Assembly (NCBI GenBank): GCA_005800865.1
Contig: SYEI01000168.1
Location: 1 to 14,529, forward strand
Length of the DNA stretch: 14,529 nucleotides
From: Bacteroidota bacterium
GTDB taxonomy: Bacteria; Bacteroidota; Bacteroidia; B-17B0; Aurantibacillaceae
Reading direction: 5' to 3'
In this document: in pieces, positions 13,897 to 14,529 of the stretch
Layout: every line of letters begins with the position of its first letter
Position numbering within the stretch: the stretch's first letter is position 1
Notes under the pieces: generated by a model
Told to the model about the DNA's origin: nothing
Databases searched by the model: none
The model's input: only the letters and a program-made list of their open reading frames with translations
Made by a program: the position numbers and the translations under genes

Positions 13897-14529
13897 TTGC
13901 TTTGTAATAAAGGAATTTTAACCACAAACGTATTTACGTTCTCTAAAACTTCTACGGGCTTATCTGTAAAATAATGATAGCGATCTTTAATGTTTTTTAA
14001 ACCTGTTTTGGAACTTGGCTCCGTGTTGGTGCGGAGTTGTAAATTATTAGTCACTACTAATACATCGTCACTATTTTTAATACTCACCGTTAATGGGAGC
14101 TCTTCTGATATTTCGTTATGCTTAATAGCATTTTCTACTAATATTTGAATAGCCATCGGCGGTACTAATTTTTGCAACACATGGTTCTCTATCTGAATAT
14201 CGAATTTAATATTGGTATCAAAACGAATTTGCAACAAATAGGTATACGAACGAATAAAAGTTAATTCATCTTCTAGCGTCACTAATTCTCTATCCTTATT
14301 ATCTAATAAATAACGGTATACTTTAGATAATTGATTGATGAAATCAACGGCTTTATCTTGGTCTTTATAAACTAAGGAAGACAACACACTCATGTTATTA
14401 AACAAAAAGTGTGGGTTGATTTGATTTTTTAAGTTTTGCAATTGCGCTTGCACCACTTCTGTTTTATGATGTTCTATTTCAATTAAAGAAGCTTTCCAGT
14501 TTTTGAAAAACTGTGCGCCAATCTCCACC
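13893..14529 (-). CDS. LytS-type sensor histidine kinase (5' end outside window)
   Basis: The C-terminal 211 residues visible are the His_kinase domain: QAQLQNLKNQINPHFLFNN with the phosphorylated His in NPHFLFNN, the helix to YLLQIRF, then the ATPase N-box PMAIQILVENAIKHN and a short glycine box KTGLKNIKDRYHYF. This is the LytS/YehU family, which normally has several N-terminal membrane helices; those are beyond the edge. There is no start codon evidence: GTG at 14528-14526 only happens to be the first one inside the window. Residues before NPHF (WKASLIEIEHHKTEVVQ) form the coiled coil that links the membrane part. Coupled to the response regulator by a 4-base overlap. The signal it senses cannot be told. 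Confidence 0.95.
   Translation of the reverse strand, partial: VEIGAQFFKNWKASLIEIEHHKTEVVQAQLQNLKNQINPHFLFNNMSVLSSLVYKDQDKAVDFINQLSKVYRYLLDNKDRELVTLEDELTFIRSYTYLLQIRFDTNIKFDIQIENHVLQKLVPPMAIQILVENAIKHNEISEELPLTVSIKNSDDVLVVTNNLQLRTNTEPSSKTGLKNIKDRYHYFTDKPVEVLENVNTFVVKIPLLQSK

Overview
The window looks like a chromosomal segment of a low-GC member of the Bacteroidota, probably Flavobacteriia-like. The evidence is the gene content: a DNA topoisomerase III with duplicated C-terminal zinc ribbons, a long-form QueA, a carboxypeptidase-regulatory-like plus outer-membrane beta-barrel protein, and a LytS/LytTR two-component pair. The AT-rich spacers, the near absence of Shine-Dalgarno sequences and a match to the TAnnTTTG -7 promoter element agree. 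No phage, IS transposase, CRISPR array, rRNA or tRNA was seen.

Layout. 1-567 (-) is the start of a multi-pass membrane protein with no conventional start codon, 13 bp downstream of an M24 metallopeptidase (581-1258, -). Diverging from it is topB (1345-3663, +), which meets a small secreted protein (3660-4193, -) tail to tail with a 4-base overlap. queA (4427-5647, -) diverges from a 2OG-Fe(II) oxygenase (5793-6389, +). The oxygenase converges on a SET-domain protein (6399-6830, -), which in turn diverges from a small conserved hypothetical (6880-7254, +). A gene-poor stretch (7255-7749) holds a possible 46-residue membrane peptide and several candidate operators, including a perfect 18-bp palindrome.

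An outer-membrane beta-barrel protein follows (7750-10169, +). It is split by a shift to the -1 frame exactly at A AAA AAG, the classic bacterial -1 slippage heptamer. Converging on it is an Na/Pi-cotransporter family protein (10179-11864, -), preceded 4 bp upstream by a small coiled-coil gene (11869-12102, -). A small helical protein (12310-12555, +) is followed by about 590 bp without a credible gene (12556-13143). That stretch is packed with inverted repeats forming at least two structured elements, which share a 21-bp core in opposite orientation. The window ends with a LytTR response regulator (13144-13896, -) overlapping its LytS-type histidine kinase (13893-14529, -, incomplete) by ATGA.

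How it fits together. Most genes are housekeeping or envelope functions in short transcription units. The three points most worth a second look are the frameshifted beta-barrel gene, the composite palindromic repeat island at 12.6-13.13 kb, and the clustering of two protein-modifying enzyme types (2OG oxygenase and SET) with a conserved unknown gene. No complete new defence or biosynthetic system is evident.
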